Part shown: piece by piece, positions 37,213-49,560 of the stretch
Layout of the letters: each line of letters begins with the position of its first letter
Numbering within the stretch: the first letter of the stretch is position 1
Source of the DNA: Siphonodentalium dalli
Taxonomy: Eukaryota > Mollusca > Scaphopoda > Gadilida > Siphonodentaliidae
Assembly: GCA_032622095.1 (NCBI GenBank)
Contig: CP136063.1
Location: forward strand, 115,152,723-115,216,722
DNA length: 64,000 nt
Reading direction: 5' to 3'
Program-made: the position numbers and the translations under genes
Notes under the pieces: model-generated
Seen by the model: only the letters and a program-made list of their open reading frames with translations
The model's database searches: none
What the model was told of the DNA's origin: nothing

Positions 37213-37503
37213 TTGAGCCAAGAATAACTGATAGTGATAAATCAAAGAACCTGGTTGAGGGAGACACACTGATCCTTCACTGCTCTGCATCTGGAACCCC
37301 AACACCAACACTCTCATGGTTCAAAGATGAGAAACCCATTGAAGCAGAAACACTGGATCGTGTCCATGTTGAGGCTCACAATGGGATCCACAATGGGAAG
37401 CTTACTATTACAACCTTGACATTTGATGACAGAGGTGTATATAAATGTGTGGCCAATAATACCAAAGGTGAAATTGAAAGCCTGACAACCGTCAGAGTTA
37501 AAG
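37213..37503 (+). CDS. BSG: Basigin exon: second Ig domain
   Basis: A 291-nt exon, phase 1 in and out, with a pyrimidine tract ending TTTCTTTCAG and donor GTGAGA. It encodes a whole C2/I-type Ig domain: the linker VEPRI, the B-strand Cys in LILHCSASG, the C-strand Trp in TLSWFKDEKP, and the F-strand signature DRGVYKCVANNTKGE ending TTVRVK. ANNTKG carries an N-glycosylation sequon. In basigin this membrane-proximal domain sits next to the bilayer. The single-exon domain with phase-1 borders is typical of Ig superfamily genes. It is the longest coding stretch of the gene in the window. Confidence 0.93.
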
Positions 37504-37983
37504 GTGAGATGCTTGATCATTGTGCTATTTATTTAACCCATTAATACTTGAGTGGATCCTACTGTTAAGAGGATAGTGGTTGCGGCCCGGGATGGTTGAA
37601 AAGATCAAGTGATCTTCTCCTTCACCCCATCCTATTGTTTAGCTACTAAAAGTATATATATACATTGGAATAGAATATTATTAATTTGGAGGGGTGTTTT
37701 GATATTGATAATGCAAGTGCAGAAGACATAATAAGATTCCTATTCAGTCATTTGGAGGGAATGTTCAACAAATGGAGGCTGTTTGTTGCAATTATTATCT
37801 GTACATTCCTCAAGTGAGCCACTAATCATTGAGTATTTAGCCATCAAGGGATTAGTGTTGAAACCGATAGTCTAATCAACATTGATTTGACCCTGTGACC
37901 TTCTTCACTTGTAAAGATTATAGGCCAGTTTATATGATATAATAAAATGATTCATGTTTCCATTTATTCTATTTTGCTTTTAG

Positions 37984-38113
37984 ATAAGCTGGCTGCTCTT
38001 TGGCCATTCCTGGGAATAGTTGCTGAAGTCATTGTTCTATGCATCATTATCTTCATCTATGAGAAAAAAAGAAGCAAGAATATGGATGATGATGATGTTC
38101 AGCCAGAAAAACC
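37984..38113 (+). CDS. BSG: Basigin exon: transmembrane segment and start of cytoplasmic tail
   Basis: A 130-nt exon entered in phase 1 and left in phase 2, with acceptor TTGCTTTTAG and donor GTAAGT. It encodes [16 protein letters not shown] followed by [14 protein letters not shown] and an acidic run [11 protein letters not shown]. The sequence [10 protein letters not shown] with a Glu in the middle of the membrane helix, and IIFIYEK at the inner face, is the hallmark of basigin, neuroplastin and embigin. The segment is exceptionally conserved and takes part in partner binding, including monocarboxylate transporters. This exon gives the gene its identity. Invertebrates usually have one basigin-type gene, so a strict basigin versus neuroplastin choice is not meaningful here. 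Confidence 0.95.
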
Positions 38114-38979
38114 GTAAGTAACCATCCATCTTCAGTTTCTATAACAGTAATAAAGTCAAGCATACTACTAAAATAGAATTTTCATTTCTAAATAGACTCT
38201 TCTGAAGATGAAACTCTACTTTGGGATGTCTTGTTTTTCATCTGGTTTGTTACTGTTCTTTCTATATGTGGAACAGATGTTTGTGTGGATTTTTCTTAAT
38301 TTGACTCCATTCACCAGTAAGCCTCAGACTGTCAATTCTTGTTTATTTCGAGGTTCATGTATAGTATCATGATAATTTAGTATCATGATAATTTTTGTCA
38401 TAATCCCCTTGCTGTGAGCTAAATCATTAATGTACCAAGTCATTTGGAGCCAAACTCAAATTTAAAAGAAAGAGAAACCATTGCCAGCCCCATCAATTCA
38501 TAGGAAAGATGTCTCACTTTGGAAACTCAAAATTAATTTTCAGATTGTTACTATATTGGTCTGGCCCGTATTAGTATCTCAGTTATTAGCTATTATCTCA
38601 GGTACAAAAAGTTTAGAGTGGCTTATATACTGATCATTTTGATGGAATTTGCCAAATCTTGACTGCGTCTTAATAAATGACCATACATTTGTACTATGGG
38701 AGAATGCATTGGCACGGCATTTTTTTTACAAAATTTCTGGCATCTCCAGTCCGGTTTAAGACAAAGATAGTCATGGCAAATGGTTAAAGAAAAGTTAAAA
38801 ATAAATTCTGAAGCCTACATGTACCTACCGACCCTAATTTTATTGCTGACTTGCAACTCAAACAAGACAATTAATTTTCATTGGCTACTTGTTGTCCTTG
38901 AAATGAATGTGTGTGGCAAATTCATCTGACTATGTACCTGTCAGTATTATTGTCTGAACATTTCCCACCAATGAATAGG

Positions 38980-39875
38980 AATCCTTCAGTCCTTCGATTT
39001 TGAAAAATGGCAGGTGCACTGATGATCGCACGGCTCGTTTGAAGTTTGTGAGAGCTGTTTTGGACTGTTTTGAAAGATAATACAAGTAATAATGTTATCT
39101 GAAACAAAACATTGTTTAATTAACCATAGCATCATGCCTCTACAAATTGCTGGCACAGAAAATTTAACTGAATTAAATAAACTTAAAGTTGCGTGGACAA
39201 TACAAGCTCGATTTTCGGAAAGTTATGAATCAAACTCAAGCGAGTCAAGGTCGGTTGATTTAGAAAACACCTCCCCGGAATCGGAACCGAGCAGTCAGTG
39301 TCAGATATTACAGCCCTCATAATTGGCTACGGCAATGCCGAAGCCATTTGCTGAAGCAAACTGGGCCACGATAAAGGGTTGCTGTAGCAGATTGCCGAAG
39401 CCAAACATCTGAATTAAAAGGGCTGGATATTATCAGTATCCATGTCCGCCATGGCTAACTATATAATTATTAATGGACTATAAACACATGCACTTTGTAT
39501 AGTTGGCAGCTGTACTTATTATGACAGCTTAACATGGGATGTACTACCGAGGTAGATCAAAGGTTGCCGACAAATCAAAGTTTGCCGACAAAAACAATTC
39601 AATGTCACACTTGACACACCATGTACATTACATTCACGTGATCGCAGGCGCCCATGCTTGCAATGGAACTACAAAGGTGCTGACAATTGGCTCAGATAAC
39701 TAATTGTTGCAGTGAATATACATGGCGTTGGAACAATTTACTTTAACCACAACCATGCTACAGCATGCGCATGTTTTCTGAGGGGCTCGGTCCATCGTGC
39801 GGCTAGTTTTGATTCCGCGTGCGCTATGGTGTGCAAGCATGATTGCGCGCCTCAAAATCAAAGGACTGAATCCTT
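38980..39875. mobile_element. Inverted-repeat element in last basigin intron, 7-bp duplication
   Basis: The element spans 38987-39868 between direct copies of AATCCTT (38980-38986 and 39869-39875). Its ends are CAGTCCTTCGATTTTGA and, inward from the right, CAGTCCTTTGATTTTGA. The host is repeat F, whose uninterrupted form GGAATCCTTCTGCACTTG is at about 62710-62730. The 76-aa ORF at 39092-39322 inside it has no recognisable domain. Superfamily not assigned. Confidence 0.7.
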
Positions 39876-40039
39876 GTGCACTTGTGTTATAATTTGTTTG
39901 GTCCTCAGTCTTCTACACTCAAATGAATAATGCTTGACTCAAAAGAATAATAGACCGTTCCCATGTATACTTTTATAACTAATGAGAGAATACACTTTGT
40001 AAATAAAGGGTTAATATCATTGTTTCCATGTTGTTTCAG

Positions 40040-40097
40040 AGCCAATGCTGATCACAAGGGAAAGGATGAAGTTAGACAAAGAAATGTGAAGGCCTGA
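40040..40097 (+). CDS. BSG: Basigin last coding exon: end of cytoplasmic tail and stop
   Basis: The acceptor TTGTTTCAG is entered in phase 2, completing the Pro codon begun at 38112. It encodes ANADHKGKDEVRQRNVKA then TGA (40095-40097). The ending resembles the vertebrate basigin tail, in which a DKGKNVRQRN-like sequence closes the protein. The match in frame, position and sequence makes this small exon firm even though it is only 58 nt and invisible to an ORF search. A 3' untranslated region follows and runs straight into a foldback repeat. Confidence 0.93.
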
Positions 40098-40113
40098 AAG
40101 AGCTTCTAAATCC

Positions 40114-40365
40114 AGCAAGCCTTGAAATAGTGTGTCTGTCATTTGCAGAATGAGGTCCACAGAGGGTGAATTTAGTGATGCTAGCCCACATAGTGGGCTA
40201 GCATCACCAAATTCACCCTCTGGGGACCTCATTCTGCTTACACTTCAGCAGAATGAGGTTCCCAGATGGTGAATTTGGTGATGCTAGCCCTCTATGCGGG
40301 GTAGCATCTTCACCCTCTGGGGACCTCATTCTGCAAATGTCAGACACACTATTTCAAGGCTTGCT
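40114..40365. repeat. Foldback repeat G, double hairpin in the basigin 3' untranslated region
   Basis: Outer arms AGCAAGCCTTGAAATAGTGT and its complement enclose two adjacent hairpins (about 40149-40239 and 40248-40334) built on GAATGAGGTCC...GGACCTCATTC. It begins 17 bp after the basigin stop codon, so it would be transcribed unless the message ends first. Confidence 0.75.
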
Positions 40366-40377
40366 TTCCAGCAGATC

Positions 40378-40383
40378 AATAAA
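40378..40383 (+). terminator. Candidate polyadenylation signal AATAAA
   Basis: First AATAAA after the basigin stop, 281 bp downstream, just past the foldback repeat. A second lies at 40638-40643. Which one is used cannot be told from the sequence. Confidence 0.4.
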
Positions 40384-42042
40384 TCATTCCTCAATTTTTT
40401 CTGCCCATCCTAAATGGGTGTTTAGATGAATCCGTTGCATTGGCACACAGCTTTGAAATTGGATTGAAGGCATTGCCACTATAACGTTTAGTGATGGGAC
40501 GGTCCATTAACGTTTTATCCATAAACTCACCCCAACACCGAGATTCTATTTCAACATAACATAAGCCCCATATATGGCAATTAAGCATGTAAAGGTGGCG
40601 ACTTCGTCTGCAAAGTGAAGAAAATCTGACTTATGAGAATAAAGATTACGTGTTAGGATTTGACAAGTTTGGCATTATCGTACAATTAATTTATAAGAGA
40701 TATATTGATTTGCAATATTACATTAATTCCAATATCTAACTTATCAGCTACAATCGGAAGCTCTATGTTATAATGCAATAACCTGTTTAAACAGTTCAAC
40801 CAATCCAACGCAATGTGTCAATGCAACGTACCGGTGCAATAGACCAAAGTAATGGAGTCGTCTAAATGCTACTAAATATGGAATTGAAGTGCAAATTGGT
40901 CAACAACTTGCACACAAATTATCAGAAAGGTGTAAATGGATCAAAACTACTATTTAGTAGCATTTTAATGAGAGCAAACAACCTTGTTATTTCAATGGTT
41001 TATGATTGGTCTTAAACGTAATTTGGTTAAAAGTAATAAGCACTTCTCATTCTAAAGAGAATGGGCAGGAGTCACCATGTTGTTTGACCATTTGAAACAA
41101 GTTTGATAGTTGATTATAATATTATGAGAACCAAAATTAGGTAAATTAAAAAAATTATTAGCTTGTTTTATGGGCATGAGACATGTTCAAAGAGGAATTC
41201 ACCAAACTGCTTTAAAGGTGTCATATCTTTTCAAATATAATTTCTTGTAACCTTATACATATTTTGAAATTGTGTTAACATGTACATGCATCTATATTTA
41301 TCAACATCATGTACTCCACTAAAATAACATGAATTTTAAAATACATCAAGTTTTACAACAAGAAGCCAAGAACAGATATTGCACCTTTAATGCATTAATG
41401 ATGCTTTGATAAATTTACAATGCATTAGTCATGTTCTTGTTAGCTTTCAAGATCATTTGAAATTCCCTTTAACATATGTGTTCTGCAGCTAAAGTAAGGT
41501 CAGACCATTATGGTTTTCTTGCCTTAACTGCACCTTATTTTTATCAAAGAAAACTATCGTGGACTGTGCAATCAAAGTACATGAGTGCCAAGGCTGACCA
41601 GATCAACTCTGTCCAAATTATTGTTTGTGAAAAGTAGGTATTACCAAATTTCAATCTTTGCAAAATTGAACAGTGATAAAAATAAAAAATAAATGCCTTA
41701 TGGTGAGGTTTAAATTATGGCTGTAATTTTGGACTATTTGTCAACAAATGATAAACAACAAAATATTTTGTCAGCCCTGGCACTAAAATATCTAATTTGA
41801 CTTGTCAAATACGTTCCACCCAGAATGTCAGAGAGGCTGAAAGTTTGTATGTATGCTCCAACATTGGGAGAATATGCATGTGATGTGTGCCACAGTATTT
41901 GGTGAAATTTTGTGATTAATTGATTTATTTATCAAAGTGACATGGTCAACTTAAACTTATAAAGTTTCTGAGTTGGATAAAACAAATAGACATGTATTTC
42001 CACTTATGTTAATTATTATCTGGAAAGTACACAATCTCATGG
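40384..42042. other. Gene-free stretch downstream of basigin
   Basis: AT-rich sequence without recognised exons or repeats. It may include distal 3' untranslated sequence if a later polyadenylation site is used. Confidence 0.4.
40638..40643 (+). terminator. Alternative candidate polyadenylation signal AATAAA
   Basis: Second AATAAA downstream of the basigin stop codon, 541 bp away. Equally plausible as the first. Confidence 0.3.
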
Positions 42043-42044
42043 TA

Positions 42045-42221
42045 TACAGTAATGCTCTAATTAATCGACTTCTTAACCACAGCAGAATTATGGGTAACTT
42101 TTCAGGATTTAGTCGGAAATATGGCTTGTTGCTACAACAAGCCATATTTCCGACTAAATCCTGAAAAGTTATCCATAATTCTGCTGTGGTTAAGAAGTCG
42201 ATTAATTAGAGCATTACTGTA
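42045..42221. mobile_element. pogo/Tc1-like palindromic MITE, copy 1
   Basis: The element spans 42047-42219, flanked by TA on both sides. It is an almost perfect palindrome starting CAGTAATGCTCTAATTAATC, with arms of about 85 bp meeting at GCTACAACAAGC. TA duplication and CAGT-type ends fit the Tc1/mariner-pogo group. Confidence 0.8.
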
Positions 42222-44419
42222 ATTGTAAAAATAACTCTATAATTTGATAGTTTTTCATGCACAGTGCAGACAGAAGAGTGTAAAGATAGACAATAATTGG
42301 TGTGAATATCACTATTCAGTTTCTATAGGAATTCCTTTGGAATAAAACAATACTGAACAGTTTTGTTGTTGCCAGAATTGACCATGGAAGTTGACAATGT
42401 CACTTTGAACAATTCAGATTTAAGAACTGTGAAGGAAAATGTGTGTGTATTTCAGAACAAGCATTGCTCTTTTTTAACGATTTTGAGACTACCAGAAGCA
42501 ACCTAAATTTTTCCACTAAAAGTTGATTGAGGAAAAATTTCTTCAATTCCGTTACTTCATCGGCACCTTGATAACTAACTCTTCACAACACCGATGGTAA
42601 AATTGTAAAATGATTTCAGTTATCGCTTTCAGACAAACAATGAAGGTGGTGATTTCTATGTGGCCCTTTTCAGCTTGAGCTTGTTTTTTTTAATGCTAGT
42701 TCCTAATTGAAAAGGAATATAGGTCTTGTAAAATTTAGCTCAGAGCTTTGAATACAATCTTGAATAGCATTCATCCGTTTTGTCATTGTCAGTAACTATT
42801 TCAATGGGTGTCGTATGTAGTTGGATATATCAAACAATTAGTGGAGTTGTGGAAGCATTAAATCCATCTGAAAGAGGTACAACTGGTGCTGGCTTTCGGA
42901 GCAAGATTATGAATTTGACAATATATTATATAGATAGCTTGAGTGAAATTAAATATGTGTTTTTATGCATTTTAGAGGGCATTTTGATAGCATAAATGGA
43001 TGATAGAATTTTAGTTTTGTGAAGTTTGACAATAGAATAGTATTTTGAGTAAGTGGTATTGTTGATATTTATAAGTTATGATATTTTGTTCTCTTCAAAT
43101 TAATATAACTGTACTCTTTACACAAGAATTTTATAGCAAGCAGCTGTAGAAAGTTGTAAAATGTAATTTGATCATTCAAACAGGCCCAACATAATTTTTA
43201 AAACAGAGTTCGTAGCTCTTTGGAGATTTGAAGAAAGAAAACATCTTTGATTTTTTTTTTACATAATTCTTTGTCAAGCTTGGTCTGTTTCCCACTACTA
43301 TTTTGCATTCTAACTTATATGGTTATTCGGATTAATTAGTGGAAAACATAACGGGTTGTATGACAAGTTTATTTGCATGAAGTTGAATCCCCATTTCTTT
43401 GCTTGGTGAATTATTTCATGAGTACTGATTCCATGCAGATTGACAATGTGATTCACACAGCGTTCTCATATGAGCCTCATCACAATGTTTGGACATTTCA
43501 GTGGGCTACATATGGTCATGAGAAAAATGTTTTGGATATTCAATGATATTAACCTCTAAGTATTAAAATACATTAAAAATATTCAGTATCACCTTCTATC
43601 AATCATAATGAAATGTTAAATCTTCAATCCTTCAATGACAGAAAGTTATTGTTTTCAAGAGATGGCCAGGATTGAATTTGGCACCTAAAATTAAAATTTA
43701 CTTTTGACAATTGTTTGTCTTTAATATCCACTCCAGCAAACTATCATATGCATTTATTTTAAATATAGCATACTTTACTATTGGGCCAAAATAAAATGTT
43801 TCCATCTATCTGGTAACTGGTTTAAATTAAAATAAATTGGGGCTTTTGGTCAGACCTTGATTTTTATTTTTCATTTTATTTTTGCATGCTATCTTACTAA
43901 CCAGCGTATTGAATGATTGAACTCACAAGATGCTAAAAAAATGAAGTTATTCAAAATTGACAAAAATAGTTTTGTGTGCAGCATTTGAGATTGGGACAAG
44001 CAGCTTACAGGAAACATGCATCCATTTTATATTGGCATTGTGTAATGAATTGCTAATTTATAATCATTCAGTGGATCAATAGGTCATCGAGCATGTATTT
44101 ATTGTAAATAAATGAAACTTAACATTTTCTCCTTTTATATATAACCAGGTAAATTGCTTGTTTCTGTCATACAGGTTTATTATGGTCTGTTTCTGAGAAT
44201 TTAGAATGTTGTTGAACTATTGTGATTTTTACCCTATTATTTATTTTAAGATTTTACAAATAAGATTATTATTGATTATGTATATAATGTTCCCATCCCT
44301 TTCTGTATATATGAGTATTCATAATTTCTGTTTGAGCCCAATATATTGTTTGTTTTATTTTATAGTCGGCTTACCACCCTTTAATACATGCTATTTTTCA
44401 CTATTCTTGATTGATTACA
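42222..44419. other. Gene-free stretch
   Basis: No recognised feature. The ORF at 42780-42995 has no domain or splice context. Confidence 0.4.
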
Positions 44420-44890
44420 TCATAACATAAAATTGTCATCAATTTCATTCATATTTGGTATATGGATCTTTTACAAAAATATCTCAAACGAGATTAAAAA
44501 CCAGATTTGTCTGATCCTTTTTACCTGACATACAGCCCTTAATCGTCTATTTTTAGCAATTTTCTTAAATGTTAGGTCTATTATGACAATAACTTGAACA
44601 AACGTCAACCAATTTCATTCATATTTGTTATATGGATCTTTCACAAGAATATCTCGAACAAGTTCGAAAATCAGATTTCTGGGATCCTTTTTACTGCTAC
44701 CTCAGTTACGGACCTTAGTTTGTCTATTTTTAGCAATTTTATGACATTTAGTGCTAAAACTTGAACAACTGATTACATTCATATTGGGTATATAGACCTT
44801 TCACAACAATGTCACAATCGAGTTCAAAAAAAGGTTTGTCCAATTTATTTTACCTGAGTTATAGCCCTTAAAACTCGACCACAGCCATCT
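44420..44890 (+). repeat. Diverged monomers related to families A and D
   Basis: About three tandem units of roughly 150 bp carry TTCATATTTGGTATATGGAT, a CGAGTTCGAAAA-like piece, and TTATAGCCCTT-like endings. No hairpin head or tail was found. Probably an old, decayed array. Confidence 0.5.
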
Positions 44891-45550
44891 TTGATGCACA
44901 ACCCTTGTTATCTTGTAAGTTCATCAATGTTTTAAGTTTAGAAAAACGTATATCTTACATTCATGATAATTAATGTTTGTTTTAATAAAAACAGACTCAC
45001 TTTGATCTAAATTATTAATGAGTGGATTTTATTGCTATAGCTCATAGAAGCTAACATAAAATCCATTTTGTCCATTGGCAGCTGGTAATTTGAGCCAAGT
45101 CTGTTGCTTGAGGACTATAGATATTGAAATTATTGAACAAGAAGTACATTTGTTGTAGCATGCCTTGAAAACTGGCGACACCAAATATATGCTGTGTTAG
45201 TCACTTAATTAATGAAATGAAAAGTAAATTGTTTTATTTGAACATATTTATATTATAATAATTGAAGATTCCTGTAATGTCCTCGTAGAAAACCATTTTT
45301 TCATCTGAACGCATGTGAAACCTCAGATAGGCAACTTGCAATTTGGGACTGTTAATTTGGGCTTAAATGAAAATTATAAAAAAAAATTTTTTAAATTTGT
45401 CTATACATTAACATTTGTCCAGTATTTCCCAAAAACAGAGTATCCACATTCATTACATGTCACTAAAATTGAGTGATGAAATGTTGAAAATATTTGGAAA
45501 CCTCAAATTAGTTTTCAGCTTGAGACATACATAAGAAGCTGAATGGATGT

Positions 45551-45760
45551 ATAACCCTTACATGTCTGGAGCATCCTGAAATTAACGGAAACCCTGTGCC
45601 ATTGCATTCTTTTTTATGCGAGATGTGAGACTCCCATAGGGAGAGAATACATTGGCCTAACAATGTCTACCTTGACCTTGTAAGCTAGAGCATTCTCTTA
45701 TATATGCGAGGCTGCCTATGGGAGACTCACATATGTAAGAGAATGCACTGGCACATGGTA
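45551..45760. mobile_element. Foldback element H, right end lost
   Basis: The left end AACCCTTACATGTCTGGAGC is followed by two hairpins with GCATTCTCTTATATATGCGA and its complement. The left TTAA is changed to ATAA and the right terminus is missing. Confidence 0.55.
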
Positions 45761-45769
45761 AGATCATGA

Positions 45770-46680
45770 CCCAGTGTCAGCCATGTTCATTCAGTAGTGC
45801 TCCATCATCATTATTTCTACCTTGAGTTTGCTTTCCCCTTGTTCTTTTTTCTGCCAAACTTCTGCTTTTCATCGGCAGGTCATCTTTTTCACTATTATAT
45901 ATTTGTAGATATCCTCCCAACCAGTGTTAAAGGGTGGGCCTGGTTTGTATGGCAAAAACTCATCCTCACTGATTAGTGTTTCCTTAAGCAAATGCTGAGG
46001 CAAAAATAAAATCTCTCCGCCATTCTTTAGCGGAGGCAAATAACAGAAGCTGCCAATATTTTGTGCAAGATTTAACCAAACTGCTGTCTGGGATTCTGGG
46101 ATTCATTACTATTGCATTGTGGCAAATCTACAGTAAAAAATAATGGATTGTTGGAGTCTAGAAGTAACAATGGTATTAGATCCAAAAAATTCTCATGACT
46201 TCTCAACAATTAATTTATTCTAAACCACAACCAAAAAAGGCTGTGATGATAATTTGCCAAGTTTCAATCATAAATTAACTTAATATGTTTATATATAGAG
46301 CATGGTAATATACGGATCCTGGCTTTTTAGCTGATGTAAAATTTCTGGCCTGGGCCTAGGCAAATCCATGCTAATTAACAGAGATGGAAACTTGCCATTA
46401 ATTAGTGACATATTGTAATACTAATTTTAACTCAAACCAGGCTTGCTATTTCTAACTTTTAAACCTTACCCCCAATATTCTGGAAAAATGTATCGCTGCT
46501 GTGAAGCCAACAGACTTATTTCTTTGATATAGAAATTTGTCATTGGAAGATTCAAGCCAAATAGCATAACTTGTAACAAATTATGTAATTTCCATGATCG
46601 TCATTAATATCTATGGATATATGCAATGACTGTGCCTCTTGAAATATGTCTGAGAATATTCCATAAATATTGCCGGGTAC
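45770..46680. other. Gene-free stretch
   Basis: No exon, repeat or RNA gene recognised. Confidence 0.4.
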
Positions 46681-46888
46681 TACAGTAATGCCCTAAATAA
46701 TCGACTCCTTTATAACCACAGCAGAATTATGAGTAACTTTTCAGGATTTAGTCGGAAATATGGCTTGTTGCCATTCATTGTGAGAGCTTTCCGATGAATG
46801 GCAACAAGCCATATTTCCAACTAAATCCTGAAAAGTTACCCATAATTCTGCTGTGGTTAAGGATTCGATTATTTAAGTCATTACTGTA
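46681..46888. mobile_element. pogo/Tc1-like palindromic MITE, copy 2
   Basis: The element spans 46683-46886 with flanking TA. It has the same arms as copy 1 (CAGTAATGCCCTAAATAATC; GCAGAATTATGAGTAACTTT). An extra hairpin of about 40 bp lies at the centre (GCCATTCATTGTGAGAGC and beyond). Confidence 0.8.
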
Positions 46889-49372
46889 TGTGAGGATATA
46901 ATGTATATTTCATTGCGTTTGTCGCATTGGCATAATATTTGGAATTGAACATTATGTGGTCACTTGTTTTTCTTTCTGCAATACTTCAAAAACAACTCTT
47001 TGAAAGTTTTAAGAAATCAAATGAAAACGATATTCTCCAAATTATTTATTTCTCACAAATAAGAGAAATTGATAAAGGGTAGGAAAATAACTGGTTCTAC
47101 GTTATTATTTTTGTGCAATCATTTAGAAGGAAATAAAAAAAACTGTTCTGTTCATTTACTTGTCTTAATTTTGTCCAACTGTTTGGATTATTCAGGTTTT
47201 GGGCTTCCCCTGGTATGCGGCATATATTTTATAAATGTCCTCTGGGTTCCAAATACTTTCAATAGTTTATAAAATTAAAATTGAAGTAAACGAGTGTATA
47301 GGAATCACGGAACTAAATGGTTTCCCATAGGCGACAGTGTTAACGTTTCGGCCAAATTCGCTGAATTGAAGCCTGCAGGCCATACCAGTGATGTTTACCC
47401 AGCTAGATTGACACCAGTTGATCACGAAAATGCAAGAAAAATCATAGGTCATGTGTTTACTTTTTAAAATAAATCCCCAAGTGTACGACAGGGCTATCTC
47501 ACAGCCAAATTTGATCTGGAAAAACCCAGATCTACAACAGCTAGTTAAATACATTTCCCGCTCACAAAAATCCGTTCCCCCATTCCGACAAGATCGTGGA
47601 TAGTTTGTTCACACGATTGCGATGTCGTCGTACATGATGATATTGTAAGTTGTTCGTAAAGCATGTGATTGACTACCCTGCGATCTTTCCAGCCACGATT
47701 TTTATGTACACACGACTGCGATTACATCGCAAATGGAGGTATCCAAGGATATACTACAATTTTGAATCTAAAATCAAACGGTGCTTGATATTTTTTTGGA
47801 CTTGCGATTTCGATGTGAGCAAGCACACTCTTAACTACCGGTTACTTCCTACGACGGAAATCTTTCCACTTAACGATTGAATCGTGGTCGTCTGAATGTT
47901 CACTAAAAACTGGCAAAATATAACTGTTCATTACTTGGTTGTGAATTGGATATTTCTTCTGCCCCCTGTCTTACTCTAATTATCACTGAAGTAATTTGTT
48001 GTGTTTAATTAGTTATGGAAATAATTGTCATGAAGTTCAATGGCAAAGAAGCCAAATCAGAAATGCAACCTACTGAGTTCAGATCAGTGGAGTTGAGTAA
48101 ACAGACATGGCTCATTCGAACCTCCAAATTATCATGATGTCTGCGTAATTTGGAAAGAGGGATAAAGGATAGGTCGATAAATTTACCGTTATAAAGACTT
48201 TAACTCTTTTGATACCAGACAGAAGCCCCAGTCCCACATTTCGGTAAATGTATACATAGATTGTGTGTTTATGGTTAATGTGGTGTATCATTGGGTATAA
48301 TTTGTTCAAACTTCACAGGTGAGTGGACATATGGTTGGGCCACATGTTGCCACTTTGCCCACCCTATGGAGGTCACGTGAACTTTGCAGCCATCTTGGAT
48401 TTCTACTTGTAACCTGTATTTCGGTTATATTCAGGCAAATATCCACGTTATAATAATGCAACCACTAGTCTGTTCCATTGAAAATTATTGTGTTATTTTA
48501 TCACTTGATATATTGTAACCCGTGACGCACGCCCTACCTCTATAATGTTTTTTATAACCACCTCTGAATGGGATCACATGACCATGTTCATCACCACGGG
48601 TGAAGATCTGCTAGTATATATATGATCCAATTTTTGTGGATTTATGCAGGGATGTTGCATTTTATTTGTCGCATCTGCTACATTTTCTGGTTTTGTGTTC
48701 AGGTACAAAAACCAAAACCTCTATGGGGCCAGGGGTTTTGTGGTCATGGCGGCACCGGCATGTCTGCATTTCAAATATATCCAGGCTTACAATGGAATAA
48801 ATGGCTAATGTAAATATTTTACGTGGTAGCTTTTTGTCTTTTGTTCAATATCATTAATAGGTATTGGTAATGATTAGCGCATGATATGGTTTATCTTATG
48901 ACCACCTTTGAAATGGTCACATGATCACTGACTCCTGCAGTAGATTGGAAATATCCATACAACATATCTACAGACCTGTCTACCCCCAAGCTCAACATTG
49001 TTTATAACCAATTATACCCTTGCAAGTCATATCTGGATATCATCCCTTTATTATATTGCAATAAATACCACTCAATTACACATTAGAACTCAACCAATTT
49101 TATGCTTCCCACCAGCAGAACTTACGCTAAGTATAATTTCACATTGTTCTGGCTCTGACTGACTTCACAGAATACAATGACCTTGACCCTGTTTCATAAA
49201 AAAAATAATGTCCGCTTACATCAGGTCTATCGATAGAAAATAAATAGGCAACCAAGTGTGCTTTTCTTCATAGAATTACACCTCCAAGACCATGGCACCC
49301 TCCAATTTCACATAAATGCGCATTTGGCATCGTACGTCAATTCACATAAATGCGTATTTGGCATCAAAAGAG
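46889..49372. other. Gene-free stretch
   Basis: No convincing gene. Around 47575-47890 several CACGATTGCGATG / CGACTGCGATTACATCGC variants recur, which may mark the ends of an unidentified element, but I could not define borders. Confidence 0.35.
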
Positions 49373-49560
49373 TTCACCCTTCCATGACTGAAGCTTCCTG
49401 AAATTTTGCGGAAACCCATGTACCAATGCATTCTCTATTTGCGTTGTCTCCCATAGTGATATATCAAATGCATTGGTCTAACAATATTTACCTTTGACCT
49501 TGTAAGCCAGTGCATTGTCTTATACATGTATATGTGATGCTCCCTATGAGAGACTCGCAT
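49373..49560. mobile_element. Foldback element H, truncated at a junction with G
   Basis: The left end CACCCTTCCATGACTGAAGC and first hairpins are present. The second hairpin breaks at GAGACTCGCAT, where family G sequence (GGTGGGCTAGCATTGCC) takes over without a gap. Confidence 0.6.

Noticed and set aside
42780-42995. 71-aa ORF downstream of basigin
   Set aside because: No recognisable motif and not bounded by good splice or start context. Consistent with chance in AT-rich DNA.
47575-47900. Possible transposon marked by repeated CACGATTGCGATG variants
   Set aside because: I could not find matching inverted ends or a target duplication, so no element is claimed.
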